Below, piece after piece: positions 33,518-46,060 of a DNA stretch of 64,000 nucleotides. The stretch lies in the NCBI GenBank assembly GCA_018340375.1, contig JAFFJZ010000001.1, positions 50,460,001 through 50,524,000 of the forward strand, written 5' to 3'. The notes under the pieces were generated by a model. The model was not told where the DNA came from. It saw only the letters and a program-made list of their open reading frames with translations, and searched no databases. Position 1 is the first letter of the stretch. The number at the start of each line of letters is the position of its first letter. The DNA is from Gonatopus flavifemur (taxonomy: Eukaryota > Arthropoda > Insecta > Hymenoptera > Dryinidae). Position numbers and translations under genes: made by a program.

Positions 33518-36500
33518 CAATGAATCACAAAACATACCACAATTCGAAGACCATGAAAAACAAGAGACATCGGAGAAATTGAACGAATTACGTGTATTGT
33601 CGGTGGACAAGGTTACTATAGAAAAAATAGTACTGGAAACAGATTGTTCTCGTGAAGTATTGTTAACGAAAAACGAATGTTCGAAAAAGGTATCCCTGAA
33701 AACCGAAAGGGGTAAACAATTCTTCAAATCGAATTCGAGAGATTTTCCTAAACCATCTAGATTGAACGAAACATTGAAATCTAGAATCGGGAATGGTATT
33801 CGGAATATCTCGAATCGTGATTCATCGAAGTTACCTATTCCAAAAATTCGCCGAGCGTCCAACGGTTCCCCGTTGAGTAGCGAAAGGAGAATCAAACCTA
33901 TCAAACTCACAAAGACTCCTAGCATTAGTAGTTTTGTGATCGATAATGGGCTAAAACCTTCGAACGTTCCAATAAGGAGATTCAAAATTCCACCCAAAGT
34001 TCCTCCCAAACCCGAACAGAAACGATCCATCGCTTCTGAAACGATTACGAAACAAAACACTTCTGATTCCCCCGACGAGGTGGACACGAAAGAAGAAATC
34101 GATAGAGCCGATGAGAATGATAAACTTCGATGCGAAACACAAGAATCGAATAATATCAATTTGATCAACGAAATCGTCGAAAAACAACCGAAAGAAGAAA
34201 ACGCAGAACTTCCAATCGAAACGACTCGTGGGAAGACGAAAACTGACGAAGACGCTGCGAAGGATAAATTAAATATCGAAGCTCAAGATCGTTTGGAGAA
34301 GAGTCAATCGAAAATCGAAATCCTCCAACAAAATCTGGGAACTAAAATTCATGCCAGCACAGCACAAAGTTATAAAGAAAAGTTATTGGATCTTCATGCC
34401 AATCGATTTTCAAAATTACCAATCGGACTTGATTCAACGAGCAGCGATTTCTTGGACAAAAGTGTCACTTTCGATCAAGATTTCCTCGCAAGACATAATC
34501 TCGACAAACAATTGAAGATAGAGGAGAAAAGATTGTTGGAGACCGATTTAGATTACATTTCTGATAGCGAACGTAAACCAGGGCCGATAAAACCAAATTA
34601 CAGCGAAAAAGTGTCGGAAATTGAGAAGAGATGGTCCGGTGAGTTTTTGGAAAGTCGTTTGGATCAAAATTCTTCCGAATCTTCGAAGTCGTCTTACATT
34701 GAAGAATTTGGTAGCGTCTCGTCCCACGAAAGCATTTTTGATGATCGTTCGACTAGACTTCGACTCGAACGAAAACATTTCGCAGGAAGGACAGGAGATA
34801 AGAAAGAAGATAAAAGGGCTTCGGTAGAGGGTCTCGAAGACGCAACGACTGCCAGTACTGTGGATTCAGATTCGTGCTTGGAGGACAGAATTAAAGCTGT
34901 TGACGAGGATATTGAAAACGTTGGTGACAAAAGGGAAACGCATGAAATTCCCCCGAACGATAATTGTTGCAAAGAATATAATCAGAATGACGATTCCCAG
35001 AGTGTTGAATCTAAAGGCTTCGAAGATTGGCATTTATCGAAGTTATTGAGTCCTTCGAACGATCAACGAATCGAAGAACTTGAGCGGGACGATGAGGAAG
35101 ATGATGTCACAGTTGATTTATCCAAGTTGATCGATATTGAAGAGGGTTTGAAGAAACAAGAAGCAGAGTTACGTGAAAGAGTTTCCAAGCAAAATGTTAT
35201 ACAGGAAGTGAAGAAAGATGTGCAGACATCGTTTACCGGAGACATCGATATAAATGTATCGAAGGAAGAAGATCCAAAGGATAATATTTTTGAACGCACA
35301 AAGGTTGTAGATTATATTCCTGGGTCTTTTGAATCGACTTTCGTCGTGAGAAAGTCTGCTGAGAAAAAAGACGGTTACGCGAATCTTATCAAGGTTTTTA
35401 CAATGGAGGCCGGAGCATCTCGTTTGAAAAAAGAGGAAAAGCAGAAGAAAAAGCTTGGTCTTCGTCGTTTGTTACCAGGCATTTTTTCTCCCAAAGAATC
35501 TCGCAAAGATTATCATAGAAAAGAGCAAAAGGAACGTCGGAGACACGACGAACGACATTTCGCTCGATATCAACAAAATGGCAATTACGCTAGGTCGTTG
35601 GATACTATGAATTTAAACGATGATATCAGAAGGAACGTTCAATTGAACTCCAGTCTCAATAGTTCTATGATCGAAGAACGATTGGATGAGATTAAAAGAG
35701 AACTCTTCCCCGAGGACATGCCGATTACCAGCACTCCAGACCATTTCATACCGAATGTAGATCGATCTTATCACAATCGATCATTACCTACGAGATCCTA
35801 CACGACCGATAGTTCTCAACAAGGAACTTGGAATCATTCCCAATTAATGGAATATGATGTCAGAAAGTACGATCAAAAATATAACGGATTGGTGAGGAAA
35901 CACAGTCTTCAAGAACGTAGCGAGAAATCGTATTTCATCAGAAATCATGGACCGTCGGGAAGAATTTCCGCACCATCCAGCGAAAGACATTCAAATCGAC
36001 CGAGAGCTATTCATCCCATAGACAGACCTCTTCCAGATATTCCTTGCTCTCGAATAGAATTTTCGAACTATGAAAATTATCCTTCGAGAGATCCACGTAG
36101 AAAAGATGAAATCGATCACGCTAGAAATTACGATTCTGGAGATTCACGGCAGTTGAATCAATCTGGATTCGTTGAATTTGATCAGGATGCACAGTTGAAT
36201 TTGACTTCGGTATCAGCCCAAATGAAAATTACGAGACAACCGATCGTGAATCAACGTCAAAGAGCACCTTTGGTTGGTCGACCACCAAAATATCCGTCTC
36301 CAGGATCCAGTCAAAGATCCGGAGATTATGGAGATTCGAGTTGCACACCAAATTCCAGTCAAAAAAGTGAATTGTCTCCAACGAGTTCGAAGAGTGGCGA
36401 ATATTATCTACAATCTCCCAAATTGAGTACTCGTGGTTCTCCCATGGGAGGGAAAGATGGTATATATGAGAATCAAGAAATCTCTATGTGTTACGATGAC

Positions 36501-39375
36501 CGTCTGTACGATGAAACACCATGCGATGATGTTTTTGATGAATCGATTAACGTAGTTAGCACACACGATGATAATTCCACAGACACTTCGGTTCCAGTTT
36601 CAAACGATCTTATCAAAATCTACAGCAGTGATGACGAAAATACTACTGGGAAAAGTCAAGTTTTGTCCAGTAAAGACATTCAAATTCATCAACAAGATGA
36701 TCCAGGCCCTCACGAGGGGGTTCAAATTTCAATCAACACGGAACAGCAAGAAGAAGAGATGAATACTTCTCAACCAAAGCAACAAATTCTTCAAAATGAA
36801 GCTTCCAGTCCTCAACGCACATTCAATTTGAATCTAAGTATTTCACCGCCACCGACGAGATCACGAACTCCTTCGAAGATATCGCAGCCAAACGATCAAA
36901 TTTTGATAGCTTCTCCAAAAAGAGAGTCCCATGAAAATAATTCACGATGGCTGAATCAATCGAAGCAAAGATATTTAGAATCTCCCATTCCTATGACTGA
37001 TTCCCTCGAAAGGAAACCATCGAACGCATCGATGGAAAATCAATATAACTCAGATTCGAGGAAGAAAACTTCTACCAGTGGAAGAACGTTGTCTCCTTTT
37101 TCCTCTCCGTCTCCCACCACGGATATTCATCGACCCGAACCCATTTACGGTCGGAAGGTGCAGAATCAATCTCCAGTCATCGATTTAAAAGTGAGTAAAA
37201 CTTCAACACCGAAGGGAGATAGTAAACAAGCTTCGATTAGCCAAGATATCAGAATCGATATCGATGATGAAAAAAGTGCGCCGCAACAACCTCCTCAAGA
37301 GGAGGTTAATCTGTTAGATATCGAGGATGCAACACCATCCTCTTCACACTCTTTGCCTCCTAAAAACGATAACGAAGTGTACGAACTTCGAAGACAAGAG
37401 AACATGTTTTTCCCTTCGGATGCTAAAACCGAAAATCCAACGCATTATCCAGTATTTCCTCAAAGTCCCATTCCCACTTCAAATGTGGGTAATCAGAGTT
37501 CATCTTCTGCTCCAAATACATCAATGTCACCATCTTCGACGAATAAAATTTTATATCTTTCCGATACAAACAAAGAGGAGAAATCGAAGAAAGAGTCTGC
37601 AACGAACGATGATCCATCCACTTCGAATAATCAGCAATCTGGAAATGTTGGTGGACTTCGCGTGAGAAACACGTTATCTCCAACAGTGGAATCGACAAGA
37701 ACAGTTTCAGGCCGCAGTTCGGTTTCTCCTCGACAATCTGACGTCATGGCTAAGCATCAAAGACGAAACGCGTCCTGTTCTTCATTGGAATTGAGAACTC
37801 CGAGTGCCGCGCAAAGGATTTCCGACGAGAGAATAGCTCGCGTTCAAGGACGCAGTTCCAGATTATCCAATAGTTCGCAATCTTCTGCGGGTGGGGGGAT
37901 GTATGAGATTCAATCATTGAAACAATCACCCAACAATAAACAGCAACAAAATCTTCAAGTCTCGTCTCTCCCAGCCACCCCACCGCGACCAGGGTCTTCA
38001 ATGTCCAATAGATCCAATCTCACTTCAAGCCAAGAGCAAATATATTTGAATCACCAATTACAATTCCAACAAACGCCATATCCAACCCAAAGAATATCGG
38101 ATCCAACCGCGAAACATTACTTCACAACGGGTGGATCGTACGGTCCCCCGTCACCTTCCAAACGACAAACGATGCAACATTTGGAAGCTTTCTATTGGCA
38201 ACAAAAAGCCATTGAGGCACGTAGAAAATCGTCTTCCTCTCCCGCGAACATTCAAAATGTGTCGAAAATTGATTCCCCTGAAGTCAGAGAGGCAGTGTAC
38301 TGGCATCAATTGAAGAAACTCAATGAAGAACAACAACGACTTATTTACGAACAAAATGCGATGGTGGAGAAATCTAAACAGCAAGAATCTCCTTATCGCA
38401 AAGCAGGATTCAAAGCTATGAGTCAATCCGTATCCAATCCAGGAATTTATAACCCCAATACATCAATGATCCAACGTGAATCTTGTCCGAATATGAATCT
38501 GAATGCAACTTATGCAGGATCGAGTTCGAATTCTCCAGGTAATGGAGTGTACTGGAGCAAAAGAATGCAATCGCCTCAACAAACTAACACCGATAATAGA
38601 ATTCCAACCGGTAAACCGCCATTGATGCAAGGTCAGAAAGGTCAAAATCAACCCGTTCTCATAGTGAGACCGCAACAAGCGATTCGCGAACGCATGGAAA
38701 TGCCGACCAAAGTGATTCTAGATAGTAGAACTCAAGAACTTTATCCTCGATCGAAAAGCGCTTCTCCTCATTTTCATCGAGGTGAAATGGAACGTTCGAG
38801 CGTCAACGGTCCAAGAAAATCCGATGCTTCTTCTTCGGTGAAAAAACCTTCAACTCCACCGATTTACGAAGAAGAGAACAACGGTTTGGACGGTAAACGC
38901 TCCAAACCACCGATTTTCAAGAGGGGAAGTCTGTTGGGTGGAGAATCGGTTGATTACGGAACTACCGGTCAGAAAAGAGTCAGTTTTTCGAATCATTCGA
39001 ATGTGGGGCAGGATGTGAATGCTGGTAACTGGCCTACGAAACGTGGCAGTGCGCCAGAACCGCCAACCAGGAGACACAAGTCCGAAGATTCATCCGATAC
39101 GGATTCCGTGTTTTCTCATCGGGACACCAGTGTAGATTCACCTCGTCAAGGGAATACCGGAATCTACAGTCCGAATAATTATCCCGATCCTGAATATGAT
39201 GCTAATAGACCTTTACCACCACCTCCGCAATCTAAAGCATCCACAGCGATACCTCGACGATCTGTCAATGTGAGGAACAACGAAACGCGGTGGAATCCTA
39301 GCATAGGGAATTGTGAAAGTGAAAGTGGAAGTGAAGCAGCTGGAGAAGTACAACGAATATTTCGACGACGACAAG
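33489..39375 (+). CDS. Large, mostly disordered protein, main coding exon
   Basis: This exon encodes 1962 residues plus the first base of the next codon, ending at CAAG|GTGAGT (39375/39376). The frame continues 56 bp into the intron before a stop, but the strong donor and a matching exon at 41319 argue for splicing. Visible features are PPKVPPKP (residues 168-175, SH3-type); an acidic helix-like stretch near 550-575; a basic stretch with KLGLRRLLPGIFSPK near 650-690; LEAFYWQQKAIEARR near 1564; AVYWHQLKKLNEEQQRLIYE near 1602 (short coiled coil); RVSF (1830-1833, fits the PP1 docking motif RVxF); and RPLPPPPQ (1907-1914). Most of the rest is Ser/Asp/Glu/Arg/Gln-rich and low in hydrophobics. I see no signal peptide, membrane segment or folded catalytic domain. 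A cytoskeletal or junction scaffold is my inference; I do not recognise the family. Confidence 0.92.
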
Positions 39376-40479
39376 GTGAGTTGATTATGTTTTCATTATC
39401 AACTATCATTGATCTTAACTGTACAACCTAATCTTATAACTTTCAACTCATTCGATTCATGATTCGATATTCGATCCAAATAACGGATTTCGCGGTCAAT
39501 TTGATTCTCTACAAAATCATGGCATGTAGAGTCTTATGAAGTATGTAAAATTAGTTCACAAGTGGAAAAGGAATCATCTTGATGAATCATCATTATTGAG
39601 CAATTTTTAATTGAGGAAATCTCCATGCTCTGATTGTTTTATGCACTTTCGAAGCCTATAGGGTTGAAATTGTCGATTTCCATGTAAATTTCGCTGATAC
39701 AATATTTGCATTGATCGTTAGCAAGCGTACTTAAATATTTATTCATTAAAAACGTAATTACGAAATGAGTGAATGATCAATTCAATTAAATTTCGCACTC
39801 AGCTGTGCGAAATTCATTTTGTTACTTTCACATTCCATTTCATACATTGGTACTCCACGATATTAAGAGGAATGAAATCATCAGAATTATCAATTCAGTC
39901 GGGAAACACACATCAATCGATTGTGATAAAAGTTATTGTTCACGACATTGAAGTTGTTTAACTCTAATATTCATTGAGATAATTATCCGTTTTTTTTCTT
40001 CTTTTCATCCATTTTGAAACACCGTTGAACAACCTCGTCAGTTGTATTCAAATTTCAGAACAATACGCTATCAGAAAGTTGTTGCTCGAAAATTTCATTC
40101 CATTCGAGGTTTCTAGGAATTTATATTTCAACGAATATTTTATTTCATATACAGCAAGTCGATGTTGTTTTGTTTCCTCGAAACTGAGCATTATATGATG
40201 ACTAGATCACCATAACATGGTCTCCGTTTGAATGAGAAACAACTAGTCGCAGGGTGTTGTTCGATCCTCCTTCGATAGCGTGATTGCATTGCCAGAAGGC
40301 TAATAAAAAAAAGAAGTCCAAGTACAAATAGGATATTGAATAAAAAAGTTAATCGCGTTTAAGTATCACTTGGATCATTGGTTCTGAATTTTTTGTTCTT
40401 TTGTAATATTTCCGATGATTCAAAGGAATAATTAGATTCAAAATTGCACGACAGAACTTTGGATGAAAAAACATGGTGT

Positions 40480-40757
40480 TACACGGAAAGACCGGGTCTA
40501 TTAATATTTGAAAAGAATTTATCAACGTTTGGAAAAATGACTGTCAATTTAGAGGATGGCTGGAAAATAACCAAAAATTCACACAATATTAACAGTTGAT
40601 AGTTTCATTGGTATTTTTCACAGTGAGACTATCAACTGTTAATACATCGGCTACGAGTTTGTAGTAGACTCGCTACGAATATTTTTCAGCGATCGTCAGT
40701 TTCCCTAAATTGACAGTCATTTTTCTAGATATCAAATAGACCCGGTCTTTTCGTGTA
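40480..40757. mobile_element. Intronic foldback MITE
   Basis: The tips are TACACGGAAAGACCGGGTCT on the left and, read inward, TACACGAAAAGACCGGGTCT on the right. Pairing resumes at AAAAATGACTGTCAATTTA on both arms; the left arm has about 20 extra bases between. The centre contains a second hairpin (ATTAACAGTTGATAGT with its complement). The TA at each tip suggests a TA target site. No coding capacity. Confidence 0.88.
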
Positions 40758-40945
40758 GAATAATGTAATACATAATTGTATCGATATGTGAATTATGAAG
40801 TGTTGCTGCGTGTATGAGAATTAAATCGGTATCAGTTATGATGGTACCTTAGGCGTTGATTTCCTACGAATCCAGCCTGCTGTTTGATCGATGATTGTAC
40901 ACGGATCTAGAGAGACTTGCAGTTGAGTAATGGCATCTTTTTCAG

Positions 40946-41106
40946 CTCGCATAATTCATTGAAACTCCAACGAGATGCAAACTGCATTGCATCGTCGCGT
41001 ATGACCGTGCATTTCAATGAGCTTCTTAAGGCCGGAAACACGTTCACGCTCGAGGGCGACAAATCTCACTTCTCGTATACGTTTAAAGCTCCTCCATACG
41101 TACCAG
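40946..41106 (+). other. Possible alternative exon inside the intron
   Basis: CATCTTTTTCAG precedes 40946 and CCAG|GTAGCT follows 41106, so both splice signals are present. The 161-bp stretch is clearly GC-richer than the intron. One frame is open throughout, containing MTVHFNELLKAGNTFTLEG and SYTFKAPPYVPG. However, joining it to the donor at 39375 gives another frame and a stop after five codons. If used that way it would truncate the C-terminus. It could also belong to another transcript. Confidence 0.3.
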
Positions 41107-41318
41107 GTAGCTGGCAAGCTTGTGTTGAGAAGTACTAGTTCCTTCGAGGCACATTATTTACACTACCACATAGTTGACTTGATCCAGATGAAAAGGTCAT
41201 GGATGGACTATACATACATCAAATATAACAATCTGAATAAATGAATAAACATGTGTATCTTTTGTTTGAACATGAAAAACCTCTCTTCTTCATTCTGATT
41301 CCTTTTATAAATATACAG

Positions 41319-41404
41319 AAGAAGAGGAATGCATTGCAGATGATATGGTATTATTTGTTGAAAAATCGGAAGAACCAAATTCGTTACTCGATCATTCCCA
41401 ATAG
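41319..41404 (+). CDS. Terminal coding exon of the large gene
   Basis: The acceptor ATATACAG ends at 41318. The single base left over from the previous exon plus AA gives Glu, and the frame then reads EEECIADDMVLFVEKSEEPN and SLLDHSQ before TAG at 41402-41404. The correct phase, the acidic coding-like composition and the stop followed by a polyadenylation signal make this the best partner for the donor at 39376. The spliced protein would be 1990 residues. An RNA read across the junction would settle it. Confidence 0.75.
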
Positions 41405-41590
41405 AAATATTTTTCCTTTCTGTTGTTCAAACTTGAAAGATGTTTCCGAATGAATGAATAATATTTTCGTTTCCGCGAGATCATAAAGGAAGACGTATTT
41501 GTTTTTACCAAATCAAATTTCGTCAGATTTATGAAAACTGTGAGATGTTATGGAAGGAATAAACTACGGTTGACCTGAATCATGTTAATT
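41405..41590 (+). terminator. 3' UTR and polyadenylation signal
   Basis: AATAAA at 41558-41563 lies about 155 bp after the stop codon, in AT-rich sequence without long frames. Cleavage would be expected near 41580. Another AATAAA at about 41980 is a less likely distal site. Confidence 0.55.
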
Positions 41591-43190
41591 CTGCACAAAC
41601 TCAACAACCTAAACCCATTTGTATGAGAAGGCTAATTGGTTCGACCATAAATCACAACTTTGGTAAAGTTTAAGACCATCGGAGTTTAGTAGCGGCAAAT
41701 GAAGGAACACAACAGAAGGTTTAGGAATACCATTTCATCGTTTTTGAACTATAAAACTGTACATTGAGGTTCGTATGTGTATAATTTCTTTGCAAAATTC
41801 GAAATAATGAAAACACTATGATAGCCTATCACGAAATTTACGCATTTGAAAAGAGTTCTTGTACAGGTGACAAAAATCCAAAAATTTCTTTCTGTGTAGA
41901 GTTGAAACAATCCTTTATTAAAAACATGACGAAGGGAATATGTGAAAAATTTAGAAAGAAGTTGAGATAACCATAGAAATAAAATGATGATTTCATATCT
42001 TTTCCATGCAACTATGATAATACTCGTGACAACGCAATCCAAGCGAACGACAATTCAATTTCTCTCCTCTGTTGATTCAACAACACGCTGCATAAAATGT
42101 GATGCATCAGCGAGGAGGACTGAGGTATAGTTAAATAAACATCACGAGCGAGACAGATGTGAGGAGGGGGATAAAAAATACATGAAAGTATCTGTAAGAT
42201 CAAAGTCTTTAGGGTAACACGCGTCGAGTTTTGACGTAAACAAACACAAATACTGGCAAATACGTAGGAGAAATTTTGTTAGCTTTTGCGAGAGACGTGA
42301 TCAAACGAATATGAAACAAACCATATTTTTGTACAAAGGCAACTCACTTTGACAACAAACCATGCACAGTTCAAAATAAACCATGACAAACAATTACCTT
42401 CAATTTTTTTGTCACTTCTTCACGTGTTGGTTAACGAGCATGTATAATTTTTGTATCACAAATTTCAACTTCTAATTAAACGCAAAATTTTCCGTTTGTT
42501 TTTACATGAATTTTCTTAGCGCATAATTAACTGGAGTATTCAGATTGTCTTTGAAAATTATTCCAGAAATTAATTTTCAATAAACTGCTGTTAATTGCCG
42601 TAAAAAATGGATTTTTATCATTTTTACGATGGTGTGATAATCCCATCCTCATCTGCGTATCAGCGATGCATGTACTGTAACGAAGAGACTACGGTTTCTC
42701 AATGTAACAAAATTAGCGGTTCTTTTACGTTCCTTAATCTTTGTCGGAGCACGGAGTTACAAATGATGGTCACGAACATGTGTGTATCGTATTCAGAGTA
42801 TTCATCTTCACACGTTAATAAATTATTCTGAAGATCTAACGATCTTCATAACTTGTCCTGCAGTTTGCACCACACGTTAGTGATTTAGAATGAAAGGCCA
42901 GTCTTGGAGACAAAAAGGAACATAGGATATAAGCGATTAATAACAAGTATAAATTTCAAACTTTCACGGTAGAATCGAATTTTTGTTAGGGTTGTTGCGG
43001 GAAATTTCTGCTATGTCGGTTTCTTTGAGAAAAATTACTGTGTTATTCTATGTAATTCTTCCCGAAGGGACCAACATGGTACCACGATCCGGTGGTACAT
43101 TGTAATATTTGATGAGATATTTTCCCTGTGTACTCGAATGCACCAATAATCCATGCATCTCAACGAATAATTCTTGAATTTGAAATATTA
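41591..43190. other. Gene-free sequence downstream of the large gene
   Basis: I see no supportable gene. The frame at 42607-42831 is unremarkable. Repeated ACAAACCAT words (42310-42400) give a low-complexity feel. No paired-end repeats noted. Confidence 0.5.
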
Positions 43191-44468
43191 GGACCTTGAA
43201 TAAGTTCTCGCTGTTTCATCACAGATGGCACTAACAGTTCTCCCTGCTTGAAATTTCGAATAGTAACGCACTTGCAAGGAAGTATTGTATCTAATCTGAA
43301 ATTTCAGTGTATGATAGTTCACTTTAGTGTAAACAAAGTAATTGTTCATCAGTTTTGAAAATGTCTACTTTTGTGCCAAATGAAGTATATTTGCAGAGAA
43401 TTGTATCGCACCACTTTATTCAGAAGAAATCTGCAGGTGAAGCACATAGAATTCTTGTTGAGACTTATGGTGATGATGTTCTGTCGGATACGACATGCAG
43501 AGACTGGTTTCGACGCTTCAAAAATAATGATTCTGAACTTAAGGATAAAGAACGTTCTGGCGCACCAAAAACATTTTAAGACAAAGAATTGGAGGAATTA
43601 TTCGATGAAGAACGATTTCAGGCGTTAGCAAAACTTGGGAAAAATGACAAGTTGATGAGTCAACTGTTTCAAACCGTTTGAACATGTTAGGAATGATCCA
43701 GGAGCAAGGATATTGGGTGCCGTACGAATTGAAGCCAAGAGACATCGAACGGTGTTTTGTCACGTGTGAACAACTGCTTCAACGGCGGAAAATGAAAGGT
43801 TTTCCGCACCGTATCGTGACTGGCGATGGAAAATGGATACACTATGATAACTCAAAGCGTAGAAAATCATGGAGTAAGCCTGGTCATGCATCAAAATCGT
43901 CCGCGAAATCAAATATCCATAATTCGGAGCTTCTTCTCTGTATTTGGTGAGATCAGCAAGGTGTAATTTATTAAGAGCTGCTCAAACCGAATGAGACTAT
44001 CACGGGGGATCGCTAACGACTTCAATTGATGCGTTTGAGTCGAGCCCTGAAAGAAAAACGGTCGCTATACGAGAAGAGATACGGCAAAGTGATACATGAC
44101 AACGCCCGGCTTCATGTTGCAAAACCAGTGAAAACCTACCTGGAAATGCTTCGATGGGAAGTTCTACCCCACCCACCGTAGTCACCTGACATAGCCCCTT
44201 CCGATTTTCACCCATTCCGTTCGATGGTGCATGGCTTAGCTGACCAGCGTTTTCATCCTTACGAAGAAGCTAAAAAATGAGTCGATTCTTGGATAGGTAG
44301 CCTCAAAAGACATGTTGTTTTTCCACCGCGAAATTCATATAATGCCAGAAAGATGGGAGAAAGTGGTCTCTAGTGATGGGCAACACTTTGAATAAAACCT
44401 TTTTGTTCCTTATATTTCAAATAAAGTTTTCATTTGGTAAGAAAACAACGAGAACTTATTCAAGGTCC
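43191..44468 (+). mobile_element. mariner-family DNA transposon, decayed (mauritiana-like)
   Basis: The element is 1278 bp with TA on both sides (43189-43190 and 44469-44470). The ends are GGACCTTGAATAAGTTCTCG on the left and the same 20 bases read inward on the right. Ends are thus well conserved although the coding part is broken. The transposase resembles the mauritiana group that includes Mos1. It is unrelated to the mariner at 22223-23544 in ends and coding sequence. Confidence 0.95.
43361..44395 (+). pseudogene. mariner transposase pseudogene (mauritiana-like)
   Basis: The remnant runs from ATG at 43361 (MSTFVPNEVYLQRIVSHHF) to TAA at 44393-44395 after a recognisable C-terminus (SSDGQHFE). 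The length, 1035 bp, equals the family's usual 345 codons including the stop. The N-terminal DNA-binding part is followed by WVPYELKPRDIER, IVTGDGKWIHYD (the usual Glu after the first catalytic Asp is Gly) and HDNARLHVAKP. Breaks are plain: TAA at 43577, a frameshift between about 43620 and 43655, TGA in place of a Trp codon near 43949, and TAG in place of the Tyr codon of the YSPD motif near 44180, plus further stops. It is not functional. Confidence 0.93.
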
Positions 44469-44470
44469 TA

Positions 44471-45369
44471 ATACATGTAACACAAACCACTCAAATTCAC
44501 ATTGCCAAATGAAAAAATAAATCATCAATGTATAATTAAGTTCTTCTCTAAAAGATATGAATTTGTCCGTAGAAATTCCAACAAAACGAAACATTGTGAG
44601 AACGTGTGCATTTGATATGCACTCGGTATACGGGTTTTATTGGCTTCATTGTCAAAGACATTTTCCAACTAAATTTGCTGTGGACTTTGTGAGTCCCTTA
44701 GTTCATGTGCTATGTCAATGTTTTCTTTTTTTCCGTTTCCACTCTCTCTCTTTCTTTCTTTCTCTCTCTCTAAGCTGTAAGGCGTAAATTTGCGGCCGAC
44801 ATTGGGAATAAAGTCGAGAAAACCTTTCGACGAACTGAAAGTACGTGGCTCACTCGTATTAGTTCACTGTACTATGCATCATCTATGAACGTACTCACAT
44901 ATACACATACATTTTAACGGAGTTCGTAAAGTTTCACCCTGTCGGCGAAAAGGTACTTCGGATTTGCAATAAGGTTGGAAATAAAGAATGAAACGAGAGC
45001 GCTTACAAAAGCGGCACAACAGGCCAACCAAAACCATTCTCATTTCAGAAGAATGCGATGTCTCGATATGATTTGTTACAATTGCGAGAAGTTTTTCGTT
45101 GATTGTAGGCTATTTCAAAGGCAACAGAGTTCTTCAAGCTAATTCGAGCTAGTTTTTTTCAACACTTTCCAATTGTGGAGACGAATGGTTATCAGTTATT
45201 CTTCATTTTCTATAATAGCAAGAAGAAAAATCCACAAAACATTGAACAGAATTGAATAAGATGTAACGGGAATACTATTGAATTTGATTCAATCCTCTGA
45301 TTCATTAATAGAATTTTATAGAGTTTTTGAAATCATTTCATGATCATAAACCAAATCCCAACAACTACC
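44471..45369. other. Gene-free sequence with a CT microsatellite
   Basis: A (CT)n/(CTTT)n tract lies at 44742-44771. The stretch 44780-45060 is less AT-rich, but no supportable frame or splice pair is visible. Confidence 0.5.
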
Positions 45370-46060
45370 GAAGGTCTTGAAGACATCCACAAGATATCTT
45401 TAGGAAGACATGTAAGATATCTAAATGACATCTCAAAAGAGATATCTTCAAGATATGTTGGAATGATATCTTTCAGATATCTTGACGAAATGTCAGGAAC
45501 ATCCCACATACCAATTTTGGATCATTCTGAAAGATATTTATAAGTTAAAGAATTCGAAAAGATGTCTTATGAAACACCAAAAGATATCTTTTAGAAGTCT
45601 TCATGTGAGATTGTTTGAAGGTATGTTTTAGAATTCTTAAAGATATCTTTTAGAATGTCCCGGAAGAATTCCTCAAAATTGTTATCTGGGATGTCTTCAA
45701 GGTATTTCTAAAAGACATCCTTTAGATGTCGAAACAACATAGTCTAAAAGACATCTTGAAAGAGTATTTGAATATCTGTTACACATCTCAAGAATTTTCT
45801 TAGTAAGAAGGACAAAAGTCACGTCATATTTCTTTTTTAGAACTCGTAAGTTATTCTTTTGTACTGTCTGGGATATTCTCATGATTCCAAAAATACATTC
45901 CAAAGATATCTAAAATGTATCTACAAAAAATCGGAACATTTTTGAGATATCTGAAACTTGTTGAAATTCGTTGCAAAAGAAATTCACGAAAGTCTTCTAA
46001 GATATCTCTCATGATTTCAAGACATATTTCAGATACTAATAGATATCTTTTTGTTTGCTG
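45370..46060. repeat. Array of AAGATATCTT-type palindromes
   Basis: GATATC occurs eleven times in about 670 bp, nearly always within (A/G)AGATATCT(T/A), along with related AAGACATCTT and AAGATGTCTT words in both orientations. Random AT-rich DNA would be expected to show about one or none. The spacing is irregular (20 to 250 bp). There is no coding content. A weaker stretch with AAGATGT/ACATCTT words lies at 51545-51700. Confidence 0.8.

Larger units (their letters stand above)
39376..41318 (+). other. Intron of the large gene
   Basis: The intron starts GTGAGT and ends ATATACAG, with a pyrimidine-rich run (CTCTCTTCTTCATTCTGATT) shortly before the acceptor. It holds a foldback MITE (40480-40757) and a possible alternative exon (40946-41106). 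The rest is AT-rich. Confidence 0.7.

Noticed and set aside
33410..34168. 252-codon open frame on the minus strand opposite the large exon
   Set aside because: It is the antisense shadow of the long coding exon. Its Ser/Phe-rich translation follows from the codon use of the opposite strand, and it lacks an independent start context or homology.
39376..39431. Continuation of the large frame past the donor to a stop at 39431
   Set aside because: The GTGAGT donor is strong, and the phase-matched exon at 41319 gives a coding-like end. The extra residues are typical intron translation. Intron retention cannot be excluded.
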